64,000 nucleotides of DNA from Gracilariopsis chorda (GCA_003194525.1 NBIV01000105.1:124001-188000), one strand, 5' to 3'; positions 12,640 to 24,639 are shown, numbered from the stretch's first letter. Translations and numbers: made by a program. Notes: generated by a model from the letters alone, not told the origin.

Positions 12640-13830
12640 CGGTGAGTGGTAAAGGCCACCTCTTTCTGTTGGCCGAAGCCCGCCCAGAGATTGCGTTACC
12701 TCATTCTTTGCCGTCACTGCTATTGCATTTCTCCCATTATGCGAGGCTTGATGGCCACGTAGGTGAGAGAAGCTCTACTTCATAATGCGAAAGGCTTTCT
12801 ACTGGCCCGTCATGGTGGTTGATTGCTACGAAACAGTGCGATGTTTGATGGATTGCTCGAAGAATCGGGTGAAACTTTGCAGGGATGCGCAGAACATTTA
12901 TTCATTTTCAGCAAAGGCACCACTACAGTTTACCGCAGTTAATATTCTGGGACCTTTCGTTTCTACGAAGAGAGGAAACAAGTTCCTACTTGTAATCACT
13001 GATTTGCTTTCAAAGCTTGCTCGGACTGTCCTTCTTCCAAGAATTACAGCTGTGGCGGTCGCTAAGGCTATGCTAACACACTATAAATTTGTCTACGGTC
13101 CTCTTGTGGATGTGCTCTCGAATAACGCGAAAAAGATTGTGTCAAAGTTATTCCAGGATTTTTGTCGCATTCGTGACGTAAAAAACGTGTTCGAGACTAC
13201 GGATCATCTCAATTTTAATGGACAAGTCGGACTGTTTAACTGGATTTTGTTGGCTTTCCTCTTTTTTGACGTTGCTAACCACCCGAAAACTTGGGATTTG
13301 TACTATATAGATGCGTTAAGATTTCCATACAAAAAGCAAGTATACCGGACTACGGGAGTATCACCCTTCGAACTGGTTCTATCTCGTTCACGACCTCCTG
13401 TGACGTTGAAATCCCAGCCCACCTTGGATAATTTCCCATCAGGGGGTCACTATAACTAGTATAGGAATTAATGGTTTACCAAGCTGATCCACGCCGCTTA
13501 GGAGTCAATTGAAACCACGGAAGCCGCATACAAGCAGTATTTCGACGCTCGTCTACGACGTAGTACTCCTCGCTTACAGGCTACTAAGCATATCTTCATA
13601 AGGAAGGAATATTACAATTGGGAAATGGAGAAACGCCAAAAGCTCTGGCCTGTCGTAGATGGTCCATTCAAAGTTATATCGGTTAACTCCGACATTGTCG
13701 AGGTAGAAATTTGCGATACACACGAGCAGATTTCCCGCGATTGTGTGGTGCCTGCCCCTGTTCCCTCGACTGAGGTCATCCTGGATACAGGGAAACCCAT
13801 CTATACGGACTCATTAACGCCAGAGACCCC
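12640..13830 (+). pseudogene. integrase of element A (decayed)
   Basis: A frame at 12785-13459 gives the zinc-binding region (MRKAFYWPVM...C..CSKNR), the catalytic core (NILGPFVSTKRGNKFLLVITDLLSKLA) and VSPFELVLSRSRPP. A second frame (13625 on) gives the GPF-type C-terminal module WPVVDGPFKVISVNSD. All three acidic catalytic positions are lost: Asp to Asn in NILGPF, Asp to Asn in LSNNAKK, and Glu to Gly in NGQVGLFN. The integrase is therefore catalytically dead, while the fold-defining hydrophobic pattern is still readable, which indicates neutral decay of a long-standing copy. Confidence 0.78.
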
Positions 13831-16800
13831 CGGAATAAATACAACCTCTTTCTTTTACATCTCACTAGGGGCCTCTCAGAATTACCGTTTTTTCCGAGTT
13901 TCCGGCTCAGTCAGATCGTTCAGGTCGTTATGGACCTTTATGTACTCTTACCCGTACCGCCCATTTGGCCAGCATTTACAACTGCCATGCTGGATACCCT
14001 AGTGCTATTTCGCTTGCTCCCTCTAAGGAAGGGAAAGGGAACTATCACTCTGGTAGAAATACATAACCGGTATGACCAGATTCAAACCGTGAGACACCGA
14101 GAAGTGTTGGAAAACTTCGTCAGCTGGACTAACTCAAATTTAATTCGGCTCTCCCTACAAAGGTGCATCTCGGTCCACACCACTGAATCAGGATAATGTC
14201 CTTAATCAGGAGCGTATTTGTACATTTTTCGGAAACCTTTTACCAGGGTGTAGTCGCAGAACCCTCGTCAACGGAGTTTCCAGCCACATCGGATTCTTCA
14301 TCATCCACATGCTTGGTGGTGGGCCATGCAAGTGTTGGAATACCAGCGACAGTGGGCAATGAAGATACCCTCTTCAGGGAAAATCGCAGTAACCCACCTC
14401 TTGGACCTCCGTGCTTTGGCTGTACAGTGCTAGAAATGCCAATTGTTCCAAACAGGACTGTTGGGCGAACATTCGAGACTGGTTTGCTGAAGTTCCTGTG
14501 CAATATCCGTAGTATACCAAGCGTATCCGATAAATCCAACTTCGTCCCAAGAGTTAAACCAGTCGTCCTTGATGATCCAACTCTCGAAGAAGACATTCTT
14601 AGAGATAGGTCGACAGTGGTTAGCACGAGGCGCAAAGTAGATAATTAGTGAAAAAGTTGTAGAGGATATAGCTTCTACATTTAATGCTTAGTTCCTACGA
14701 TCCCGCTTTTGTAGTCAGATTTTGTACTCTGAACTACGTGAAGAGAATGAAATTATCCTGTGCAGCCGTGATCCATTTTGGCAGTTACTCTCCACCCATA
14801 CTCATTTATGTCCTGTTTGCAAACCTCTGAGATGATTGGCCTGCAAACTCTATAGTCGTAAGTAAGCAGCCTATCGCTTATGTTAGACGAAAACTGCTGC
14901 CTGCACATTTTTCGTCCGACAGGAAAGATCTTGCATGGTGTCTTGTGAGCGCATTTGCGCTTTCCAAGAGGGGATCGCCACATTCATGAATGTTCATCAT
15001 AACAGACATCACAGCTGAAGTAAAGATAAATTTCCCGAAAAGGGTTTCCATGGCGCCAGCTGTACGCGCCCTATATGGGAATTTGATGGAACACAATGAA
15101 GCACCGGAAGTAACCGCCGGATACTGGGTGCCAGCACAGCAACGCTCGCCACGTCCGGAAAGTGTAATGCTCTTGCCATGGGAGGTGAATCGCATGAGCG
15201 TTCAGAGCAACATACCATGAGAGTCAAGGGCACGCACAGAGGTAGTGCCCTACGCCCCAACCACCATGCAACGTGGAAAGCACTACCAGGGTGTGATCTC
15301 GGGAGCCACACCAAAACGGCAAGATGCCTGCAAGCTTGCCGTTTGACAGGAATACCGTCAAAGGAGGACTGGGGACCCTCGCAGTCTAGCAGTACGATAA
15401 GAATAACGAGAAATCAACGGCAACTATTCCAGAAAGAAACCCTCTTAAGGGATATCGTTCCGCACTCTGCACCGCCCCGACCGAGCAAAGCCGTCAGATA
15501 TCCGTTGCATACTGATATCTATTTGAGGGAGATTGTCTCGTATCACGTGCCACGTCTGCCGAGTGAGGTCAAATCAACATTGCAAGCCCGGCAATTTTAC
15601 TAATTAGAGTTTGCCTTTGACTCAATAGTCGGGCTCTTTTGGAACCAGAAATGTATTCTAATATGCAGCGTCCGTTACAAGTGATGCAACCCATAATGGC
15701 ATACCATGGAACCAAATGAAAACTTCCCAAGTTCAAAGATGGTCCAGTACCACAGCAACGCGGGAGCCGTGACTCCAGCACCGCTTGGCAATACCCAAGT
15801 GGAATGAAATTGCCGCGAAAGCAAAGACGACATAGGCTAAGAGTACCACTTTCCCAAGGACGCCGTGCAGGACGAGGCTTAACGTGAGAAACCCAGTCTA
15901 AACGGAAATTTCTACTTCAGAAGCCTGTCGCTTCTGTAACGTTACTACACTAAATTACTGGGTAAACCAGGGAAACAACGCAGGGTACTGGACTACAGGT
16001 TCAACGTCTCCCCATCATTTGAGGTACTAACATCCACAGGGTGGTACGAAAATGCATCCGAGATCGCGGTGACTTCACCCAGGACTTGGGCAGCGCTTAA
16101 ACCCGATCCGCGGAGAAAGCGGGCAGTGACACTGCTTTCAGTGACCGTACCCATGCCAGAGAATGAAGGCCCAGCACTCGCTGTTGAATTACTGGGGAGT
16201 GGAAATGCCGTGTGGGTAGATTCGTCCACCACTATGGTGGCAGTATCTAGCTCCATATTCCCCGGTTCAACGGGTTCGTTATGGACCATTGGAACATCCC
16301 CAGTATGTGCACGGTAATAGTCATACGACTCGACATAAACAATTAGGTGGTCCTCTGCCACGTACGGCGGTACGTGGCAGAGTACCCTCGCCTCCTCCGA
16401 GGGACTCTCATGGACCTCCCAAAGGTCAGAGTATATAAATGCTCCTGCGAGAGTGGTGTTTCTGCCAAGACCGGGGCTTGGGAGACCACCATAACTACCG
16501 TCGAGTCGACCGCCCTGCTCCAGCAGGATCTCGCTACAGTCAATACTGTCGATCTAAACAAGTAATTGGCAGGTTTTCATTGTTGGCATAACTTCCAAGG
16601 GTGACAATGAGTTCCAAGTCGCGAATAGCGGCCTGGATATGCGGTTAGATAAACCATAGTCCGTACTGGTCAAAAGCCTCAGCAAGGATGTACGATGTAT
16701 TGTAGGGAGCCCATTTGGTGAACATTATAGACTTAAGCCATGACTGATGATCGTGAATCAGGAAAGGGCGGAGGTGCATGAATGCCGGTTGGAGCTCGAT

Positions 16801-18013
16801 GTAGCGACCTCGGCCTGCCTCGTGGAATCGTCAACATTCAGTGATTGCAACGCACCGACCATGTCGGTGAGGGGGAGCAATCTGCTCAATCTCCAAGTTT
16901 TGATACTGGACAAAGTAACGGAGTAGGGATTGCCATAGAAGTTGGTATTGGATGAAGGTTTGGAGGACGTTGAACCGCGATTGCAGGGAAGGTACCGGAA
17001 CTCAGCCCAAAGAATCACTCATTCCCAACATAGGACGTACTGCCGAGCCACAGGACAGTTCTTCCAGCGAGGGATTCATGTTAGGCCATACGCTCGCCGT
17101 AACTGATCTCACCGCTCGTGTGGAATAGGCTGAATTCAAAGCCATAACTGGCGGGAACCGGAGACCCGAAAGGACCCTGGCTCTGCCGTTGGTATCCAAT
17201 CCGTATCAGCGTTGCATGAGCTGCAATCCCTACGTCTCCTGCGTTTCTTTAGATATGATACACCGTGAATCGCGATCCAATGCCGCCAATCGCAAAAAGA
17301 GGTGATTAAGTTGGCCAACTCACCGAGTAGGGTGTCGGAACCATTCACGTATTCAGATACCAATTCCTCATCGAGGGCAGCGACTATATGGAACTACGTC
17401 GAAAGCCGGAGCTGGGAGACATGACTACGAATCATCGGGTTTAACCCTACGAGTGCTTCATACGACTGCCAATTCTTTGCAGGGGTTAGTTGCGAAGGAG
17501 CCACTGCTGGTGAAAGTGGGAATCTATGCCAGAACCGTTCTCCAATGCTGGCCTGCTGTGCTGGAATTCAACTCCTTCGCGGCAGGGATACTTACCAATA
17601 ACAGGCTTTGAATTTCCGGAGTGTACTCGGTCCAAGAGATTGAGTTGTATTGTTCATATTTACGGTTGAAAGGGTCGGCTCTGAGTCAGTTGTGTTGGAG
17701 GATGACGCATGTACAGTTATAGAAGGATACGTTACTGGGTTCGCAGAAGGCTGTGCCTCTGAGGTATAGGTTTAAATTATTGACCTGGAAATGAATGGTC
17801 GTTTATCACCCATCTTTCGCTTGGATTCACCCACCTCCGTGGTTGCTTACCCCACTAAGGAGTGGGATGTGAAGTGAAACTCCCTCAAAGAGGTATTCTT
17901 GGCATTTGGTTGGCTTCCCGAATGTTTTGGTAATGTACCTATTGCATGAAATATTGCCACTAAAAGTGGATTGGAAACCTGGGAAACGGAAGAGACAATT
18001 AGCGACTGGCCAC
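13831..18013. other. 3' internal region of element A, no recognised protein
   Basis: About 4.2 kb with several short open frames on both strands (for example 14196-14648 +, 15178-15603 +, 15993-16361 -) and no motif I recognise. It may be a long 3' non-coding region, a third open frame, or later insertions. The clearest structure is the hairpin at 16353-16382. The frame at 13930-14196 could be a worn chromodomain, but the key aromatic residues are not visible. Confidence 0.4.
16353..16382. repeat. perfect 13-bp inverted repeat, 4-nt loop
   Basis: CTCTGCCACGTAC, then loop GGCG, then GTACGTGGCAGAG, with no mismatch. A strong RNA or cruciform hairpin in otherwise unassigned DNA. Confidence 0.85.
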
Positions 18014-19803
18014 AGTAGTGAGCGTGAACCACCAGTTTGGCGTAATTCTAGTTCATGTCATTTATTTATTACATTCATTTCTGAGATGGGTAGTACTTAA
18101 GGCGTTGAATAATTGCCACTGCACCAGTAAAACTTCCTCAAAAAGAGACCACAACGTCGGGAGTTGGCTCTAGAACTCACCAATTTTGCATGCTCTCTAT
18201 ACCTCCTCGGCGGGAAGTACCATAGTTTAAAGGACGTTCTTCCCCATTGCCCATCTAAACGAACCCAATATCAAAACTGGTATTCCAATTAACTCAGTGT
18301 ACGCTGTTATATAAGGGCTATATGCCCACTCTGCGGTTTGTTTTAGTCACTCTTCTTACTAAGCCTCTTCTCGCTCGTTCCTTACTTTCCTCTCTTCCTT
18401 TTTCTCTTATTACTGTGACTTCCCGCCATCCGCAGCTCGTGTTTACATGAGCCACTTACGTGGAAACAAGACCTCTTCCGAATACCCCCACCAACACACA
18501 CCGCTTCCGCAGATACGCGATTATTGCCTCAAAATCCCTGGGCAATTCACGACATCGGTCTTTTCTAGTCATGACATATACAAACCTTTAGAATACCTGC
18601 AGTCAGACTGGCGCTGGAGAGCCTCTCTAATCGTCGAAGGTTTCTTGTCGCAAACGGTCACCTACAGGTGAAAGAAATTCTTCCAAGCCAGGAAAAGAAG
18701 CTAAGCAGCCTCGGAGCCCACCTTTGGCAGCCGAAGCTAGTGGCGCTAAACTGGGAAGTGCAGTTGCTCCAGTTTCACCTCAGGCGACGTTTTCCGCTGA
18801 CATTCCACGCTCTACGGCTGTCAAGGAGTATCTCTGCCAGTTATGGGATGTTGAGGTCCCCATTTCGTATGATTTAGATTCATTTTGCCAGAAGGTATAG
18901 AATCTACTTTCTGGGATTATTCTGCACATCTCCGTATCCAACGTGCTGATTTGAAGTCTATTCTTGAGTCCCTTTGTGGTCCTACTTACTTAGTGAAAGT
19001 CATAGGCAAATCTTGTACTCCTAGTAGTTCTAGTCTTGTGACGTTGAACAGACTACCTTTGTCGGATATGATGACGTTTTAGCTGATCCAGCTCACGTTG
19101 CTCACCACGATCAGAGGCTGGAAAACAACAAGAGGTGCAGAAAGCGAAAGGATTATGAGCATAATTTATCGGCCTCGTCTGCCACTTCACGAGGTTTGCT
19201 GTCGTCTCACACTTCAAAGAGTGATGCTTTCTTGGAACTGGCGATACCCAAACTCAAAGGGGTCGTCCACAAACCAACCCTATATGCAATAAACTGTTCC
19301 CAAACCGGTAGTACCGTTTGGAAGATCTCTCATTAGATCGTATTCCGTGTGGTACAAGAACAAGTAAAAGAATGCATTAAGGGGATGCATCTCTCACTTC
19401 GAAACGAGTTGTTTTCTGGAGAAGACTAATTTTGGTGTTACATTTTGTGGCACGCTTTGTAACGGAAGCTAAAACTCTTGGAATGGACAAATGTCAGGCG
19501 CACATTGCTTTACCGTAAGTTCTATGCAGAATTGCGGAAGACCAATTCTACTCTGGGAGATGTTCGTCACGAGTTTCTGAAGGAGGGGTTACTTGTCGGC
19601 CTGAAGCGGTTCAGTATATGTTGAGATACTACGCCACCAACTCTGCTATACAGTCTGCCATCGTTGCTTTTCAAGATACTCGTCAGCGATCTGGTGGGAG
19701 GGAGAAAAATTAATCGGTGAACCTCAACAAGGCTCTCCACTGCTATTGTAATATCTATCCCGGTGAAGGGCACTGTACCATGTTCATATATGGTGTGGAG
19801 TCT
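18014..19803 (+). mobile_element. Ty3 fragment B: LTR, leader and partial gag
   Basis: 18014-18460 aligns with the 5' LTR of element C (59798-60261): matching blocks are GCACCAGTAAA.CTTCCTCAA, TTGGCTCTAG, CGCCATCCGCAGC and CCACTTACGTGG. A TATA-like TATATAAGGGC is at 18308-18318. The primer-site motif TGGAAACAAGACCTC follows at 18461. Gag remains are readable at about 19590-19800: GGGGTTACTTGTCGGCC, CTACGCCAC.AACTCTGCTAT and GAAGGGCACTGTACCATGTTCAT match C at 61747-61951. All frames are broken, and the copy ends in mid-gag at about 19803. Its position inside A suggests a nested truncated insertion. Confidence 0.75.
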
Positions 19804-20583
19804 ATATGATTAGGATGCAATTCCTTTTCTCTGCTACGAAAGCGCTTGTAACACTGTTACTTCTTTGAAAACGTATGCGCACACCTCACGCCTCCAGCGG
19901 TTTATGTGCATACATTTTGTGCACCAAACACCACCGTGCTTCTTCCCTCTACGCATTTATTCGTCTACAAACTTATTCTTGTCGCAAGCTGACCAATACT
20001 TTTTATTGTTCAAGCCGTTGCGGCTCCGTGCATCTTGTTCTCATTGAATAAACATCACACAAGTTTTTTCTTCTGCGCTACCTCCCGGCTTGTACCTTTC
20101 AGGCTCCCCCCATTTATGTATCAGGGGTGTTGTTCAGGCGTGCTTCAGAGACTACTAACATCCTACATCCTACTGGACAATGCAAACCCATAAACGAACA
20201 TATGGTTTTAAATTGGTGAGAGAGCAGTAACACGTTTTGCTTTATGATGCTTGCTTTTAGGGGTTACTGTGTATAGCTTTTCTTCAGTTTACTAGTCTCA
20301 AATCTTTACATTGCAGTCACGGTTACCCACGTTTTGTGCCATGTTCGCTCTGTTCTGTCTATGAACTTTTATAAACGCTCGAGTACCACTGAACAAACCG
20401 TTTCTGTGTAGCGGATTTTATACGATTAGGAAGCTTGCACACAGTGGCTTCCTCTTTCACTGCTACGAAAACGCTTGCAGCGTAGTTCCTGCTCTGAAAA
20501 TGTATACACTCACCTCACGCAAGCAGCCGTTCTACCGCTTACATTATGTGCAAAAACCATCACCCTGTTTGGTCTCGCTACAC
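19804..20583. repeat. 3' part of element A with two direct repeats of about 150 bp
   Basis: 19806-19950 and 20423-20570 share GATTAGGA, CTCTGCTACGAAA.CGCTTG, TTGAAAACGTATgC.CaCACCTCACGC and TTaTGTGCAtA, with roughly two-thirds identity by eye. The ~470 bp between them is T-rich and has no gene. The second copy ends just before the 3' LTR at 20584. Confidence 0.6.
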
Positions 20584-21658
20584 TGTAGCGCAATGCACCA
20601 ATAGGGAGACCAGCCGCTATCAGCGGAGCTAACAGCAGGCAGAGTCTGGCAGAAAGAGGCTACCAGGCTTAGAATGGTTTCAATTCTGAGCACGGTTCTA
20701 TGCTTCCAACTGACGTATGACTACTTGGCGATGCCCGCCGCTCCCAAAAGAGCAAGCGTCTAATAATTAACGTATAGGAGTCTACAAGAGACCTATGGGT
20801 AGACCGGGAACGTCACATATCGACGGAGAGCGTGAGCAAAGCCCCGAGATTGCACCAGCGCCCAGACGAGGGCCTACGCTTGCGTTGTGTACGACGCTTC
20901 GACCGAACACACAACGAGTGGCGACAGGAGGGCAGGGTATCCCTGAGACTACGCCAGAGCCCAAACGTGCACATGTGCTACGGCTGTGCCGTCTGGCACT
21001 CAAATTGAGAGATGTTCACTAACCGGTTCGCGTCCGCACCCAAGTATCGGGGTCGATACAGTACGTCAGCAGTCTACTCAGACGGTAGGGTTAATGGTAG
21101 CCCAATGAGCTAAGTGACAGCACAACGCGCACTAACGGCTGTGATAGGCCAAAAGTGAACGGGACTGAACGGGTAGTACCCAGCGAGTGTGGCACACGAG
21201 GTGGATCTCAATTTTAGTTGCACAGACTAACGCCTGTATGGTCTGCATCGACACGAGATTACGTCGAGAAGAAATTGTGTTTCAATACCAGAATTGGAGT
21301 TCTGAAGCCACGAAGAGTGCGGCGAAATTTGCTTAGAAGTAGAAGCATGAGCTTGGCACACTATTATGGCCAGCCACTACGACAGCTGTCGTAAGGTTAG
21401 TCTACTCTAATAAACAAAGGACTTAACTTTAAAAGTATACACGCGCGCACGTGCTGCAGTCGGCCAAGATTCGGTGCCAGACATGGAAATGCCACGCTCG
21501 ATGGGTGCATAGTGCATGGCAGCAATGCTGCCAAGAACTAAAAATATCAAGGCACCGCCCTCGAAAGTAACAGTGCGGCTCCACCGTAACGGCCAGGCCC
21601 CTGGCCTCTATGAAACGGTTAGACGAAAACGGTTGTGTACAATACGAGCCGTCTTGCA
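20584..21658 (+). repeat. 3' LTR of element A
   Basis: Diverged copy of 7142-8207. It starts TGTAGCGCAATGC and ends GTCTTGCA. No clear polypurine tract precedes it, which leaves some doubt about its role. It could instead be a solo LTR of the same family. Confidence 0.6.
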
Positions 21659-21734
21659 AGGCTGGAAGTTGTCTCTGCAGAACAAAATGGGGCCCCTGGT
21701 TCACATGAACAGACCCTGTAGCACCATAACGCCT

Positions 21735-21786
21735 TTCTTGGAAGACAACAGAGCTCCCTTTCCATAGGTTATGGGCCTTAGAGTTT
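21735..21786 (+). repeat. truncated copia LTR end with tRNA-iMet-type primer site
   Basis: GAAGACAACagagctCCCTTTCCATAGGTTATGGGCC parallels GAAGACAAC...CTTTTCATAGGTTATGAGCC at 21999-22040. It is therefore the end of an earlier copia LTR plus its primer site, left about 20 bp upstream of the next LTR. Confidence 0.6.
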
Positions 21787-21803
21787 TAATGTGAGATATG
21801 AAT

Positions 21804-22026
21804 TGTTGTTGAAAGAGTTTACAATCTTACCTATTCTGTTTACATATAGAAATGATTTCTGAATTGAGGACAACCTGAATTGAGTCACGAAGTGCTATTG
21901 AATTGTTAAGAGTTCCAGTGACTTATGCATGATAGTGAAGTCTTTAGAACAGTATATAGGTCTGAAATGTCCCTCAGACGTAAAGTAAAGTGGTGTGAAG
22001 ACAACCGTTCTTGTCTAAACTTTTCA
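21804..22026 (+). repeat. 5' LTR of copia element D (borders approximate)
   Basis: A TGTTG start and CA end give about 220 bp. A TATA-like ATATAGG lies near 21954. The right border is set by the primer site at 22029. The left border is the nearest suitable TG, after the remnant primer site at 21775-21786. Confidence 0.5.
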
Positions 22027-22028
22027 TA

Positions 22029-22042
22029 GGTTATGAGCCCAG
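22029..22042 (+). other. copia D primer site: half-tRNA (iMet anticodon arm)
   Basis: GGTTATGAGCCCAG. Its first 12 bases are the exact complement of the initiator tRNA-Met anticodon arm (GGGCUCAUAACC), not of a tRNA 3' end. Drosophila copia and yeast Ty5 are known to prime from a cleaved internal fragment of tRNA-iMet. The same motif recurs at 33838-33851. Confidence 0.7.
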
Positions 22043-22163
22043 ACTCCTCACACTATTTTCTCAATCTTGAATGTCGTCTCTTATCGGTCATCGTGTGATC
22101 AACGTTGTCTTCCCTATTCCAGTTTTTGCTGTTCTCGTTTTTCCTGCGACTAAGATTAGTACT

Positions 22164-23489
22164 ATGGAGAACGAATTATCGAATCTTGTCGATTTCCAAA
22201 AGGTCAAGCTGCCTGTGCTTAATTAGTCAAACTATTTTATGCGGTCGAAGAAGAATCAACTATTGTTGAAGAGCAAAGCACTTTGGAATATTGTGTGTGG
22301 TACTGAGCAACCCCCAAATATCACTGGGGATGCTGCTTATAAAATGTTTTCCCGACGTCGGGAAACTGCACTGTCTACATTACTGTTGTTGGTCGATGAG
22401 TCCTTTGTTGCCCCAGTCTTGGAAATGGATGATCCTTCTGAAGTGTGGAAAGCCTTAAGGGCACAGTACCAATCTGTCAGTCAAGGAATTCGTGATTCAT
22501 TGCTAGATGCATACCAAGCTATGAGGATGAATAGGGATGAATCTGTTGTTCAGTATCATGCACGACGTTCTCAGCTGGAATCTCATCTTGGTGGCGTTGG
22601 TTACGCTGTGTCTGAAGGTGAGATGCTAAGTGCGTTGCTCAGAGGACTCACGACAAAATTTGATGTTATGGCAGAAGTCATCCGAGGACTGGACAAAACG
22701 CTTGCAGATGGAATGGCACTACTGATTGCAAAAGAAGCCTTTCTTTCTAACTCCAAAAATTTTGGGGACAGTTCTGTCAAAGCTTTGAATGTTGAGTCGA
22801 AACCTAAGAGGAAGAGAAGGTTCAAATGTTACCATTGTGGTCGTCTAGGACACCAGAAAGCTGACTGATATGGCAATACAGAAAGCAAGAAGCACCGTAA
22901 GAAGAAAAATGGCCAGAGCATGAGTGGTATGGACAGTGAAGTTGGGGCCTCGAATATTGTGAGAGCCCTTGTCGCTGGCAGTCACACGAATCCCTCCAAG
23001 AAATAGTATGTCGTCTCTGGAGCTACAGTGCAAATGTGTAACGATCAACACAGTTTTACTACTGGGATTCAGCCGTCAGAGAAACACATTGTTTAGATTG
23101 GTGATGGAACGATTCTATTCATCAAAAAACAAGGCATTGTTCCGTGCAAGACTGTGATCTCGCAGAAGGGATATCCAGTGATACTGACGGATATGTAGCT
23201 CATACCTGATTTGAAATGTAACCTTATTTCTGTAGCAGCATTGCAGAAGAAAGGATTCAACATGGTCTTTGAAGAAGACAACTAGGACAAGAGATTGTGC
23301 AGCGTTTTGGATCCCACCTCAGAAGCAGTGGTTTTGATGGCAGTTGGCGACGACAGTAATCACCCCTACGAAGTGTTACTACGTCCTCGTTCTGACCGGA
23401 AGGAAAATTTGTCTTTAGTTCCAACTTTAGGCACTAAAAACGCAGTACTATGGCACAATCGTTTTGGACACCTAGTGAGATGGATCTAA
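22164..23489 (+). pseudogene. copia gag-protease (element D), truncated
   Basis: One reading frame from ATG 22164. It has a UBN2-type copia Gag (MDDPSEVWKALRAQYQ...QYHARRSQLESHLGGVGY...LLRGLTTKFDVMAEVI), then a zinc knuckle CYHCGRLGHQKAD where the final Cys codon has become TGA (22866-22868). Other in-frame stops are TAG 22224 and TAG 23004. In the protease the usual D-S-G-A reads V-V-S-G-A: the catalytic Asp codon is missing (about 23013). The pre-integrase motif NAVLWHNRFGHL is at about 23438. Nothing of integrase or RT follows, so the element is truncated on the right. Confidence 0.85.
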
Positions 23490-24099
23490 GGAAAGCGGAC
23501 CGGTATCCCACAGAAAGCTGTAGCGCGTGTTCTTCTGGTTCTGCGTGGGCCGAGCGAGAGCTGCATTGCCCTCAAGTCTGAGAAAGGAGGGAACGCCTCC
23601 CGTCACATATTACATGTCCATGAACGCTGGCGTTGTCGCGAAGAGCGTATTCAAGTTGAGAAAATGGCTGTGAAAGTCTCTCAGGCTATAAGGACTGCAA
23701 ACCAACTCGCTACTATGCTTTTGTGGAACTCGACGCTCCATCCTGACATTCTTTTTATTCCACAGCATACGTCATTGGTCTCTTAGCCAAACAAAACGCA
23801 TCCACAGTACTTGCACCTGTGAATTCTCAATGTCCAGTCCGCGTACGGGCAGAAGGAGAGCGTGTGTACGGGGTCGCCGCATCTTCCGCATCGCCTTGGA
23901 TCTGCTGTGGAAAGCGTCTCAAACTCTGAAACGCTTGCAGGGATTGCTGGATCATTCCAAGCTTCATCAGCCACGGTATCCTACGGATATTACACGTGAT
24001 ACAGTCCTCGATCTGGACGTCCAGCACACTGCATGATCTTTGTATTACGCTGCTGAGGTGGGTGCTGCGGCTGCTGCGGTGGCGGGTGAAAGGGAGCAG

Positions 24100-24390
24100 G
24101 AGTGATCTCATCCTCTTCAAATTCCATAGGATCTGGCATCTGCTCTTCTTTTTGTTTGCCTTGTGGCAGAGTAGGTTGCTGTAGCGGCTGTGAGGGGGCG
24201 AGAGTGATCTCATCCTCTTCCACTTTCATCGGAATTGGAATCTGTTCTTCTTCTTCATCTTGCTGCATGGAAGGCTGCTGCGGCGGCTGTGAGAGAGCAG
24301 GATTGATCTCGCCCTCTTCCACTTCCATCTGAACGGAGATCTGTTCTTCTTCTTCAACATGCGGCAGAGAGTGCGCATCTGTCTGCACAG
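24100..24390. repeat. tandem repeat, unit about 101 bp, three copies
   Basis: GAGTGATCTCATCCTCTTC begins units at 24100 and 24202, and a variant begins one at 24301. On the minus strand this encodes the three acidic repeats of the gag-like gene. Confidence 0.75.
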
Positions 24391-24639
24391 TAGGTGGCCT
24401 TCATCATCGACAGCAGGCCCAGGCATTTGTGGGAGAGATGGAGGCATAGAACAGGAAGTTCGTCTTGATGTGGGCCTGGATCCACTTGCCCCAGCAACGC
24501 ACGTAGGTGCAGGAATAATTTTGTTATCTTACATGGCTGGAAGAATGAGTCTTTGCACATGCGCTCCGCTCTCATTTACGGCCATGTCATCTGGAGCGGG
24601 AGAAGCTGGTAATCGTCGAGGTCGTCCTGCTCCTGGCCT

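Larger units (their letters stand above)
7142..21658 (+). mobile_element. Ty3-type LTR retrotransposon A, old, with nested fragment B
   Basis: Two diverged copies of a ~1.07 kb sequence (7142-8207 and 20584-21658) both begin TGTAG and end in CA. They enclose a decayed gag-protease-RT-RNase H-integrase in the plus orientation, so they are read as the 5' and 3' LTRs. The internal region is about 12.4 kb, but it contains a second LTR+gag fragment of the same lineage (18014-19803), which explains part of the length. Flanking bases (AAATA on the left, AGGCT on the right) show no target-site duplication, as expected for an old insertion or a mis-set border. Gag and leader align with the young element at 59.8-64 kb, although the LTRs do not. 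Confidence 0.65.

Noticed and set aside
13930..14196. Chromodomain at the end of element A pol
   Set aside because: The position fits, but the aromatic cage and the W-G-Y-type core are not visible.
14240..14635. Overlapping frames on both strands in the 3' region of element A
   Set aside because: Neither shows a motif or similarity to other frames here, so no gene is called.
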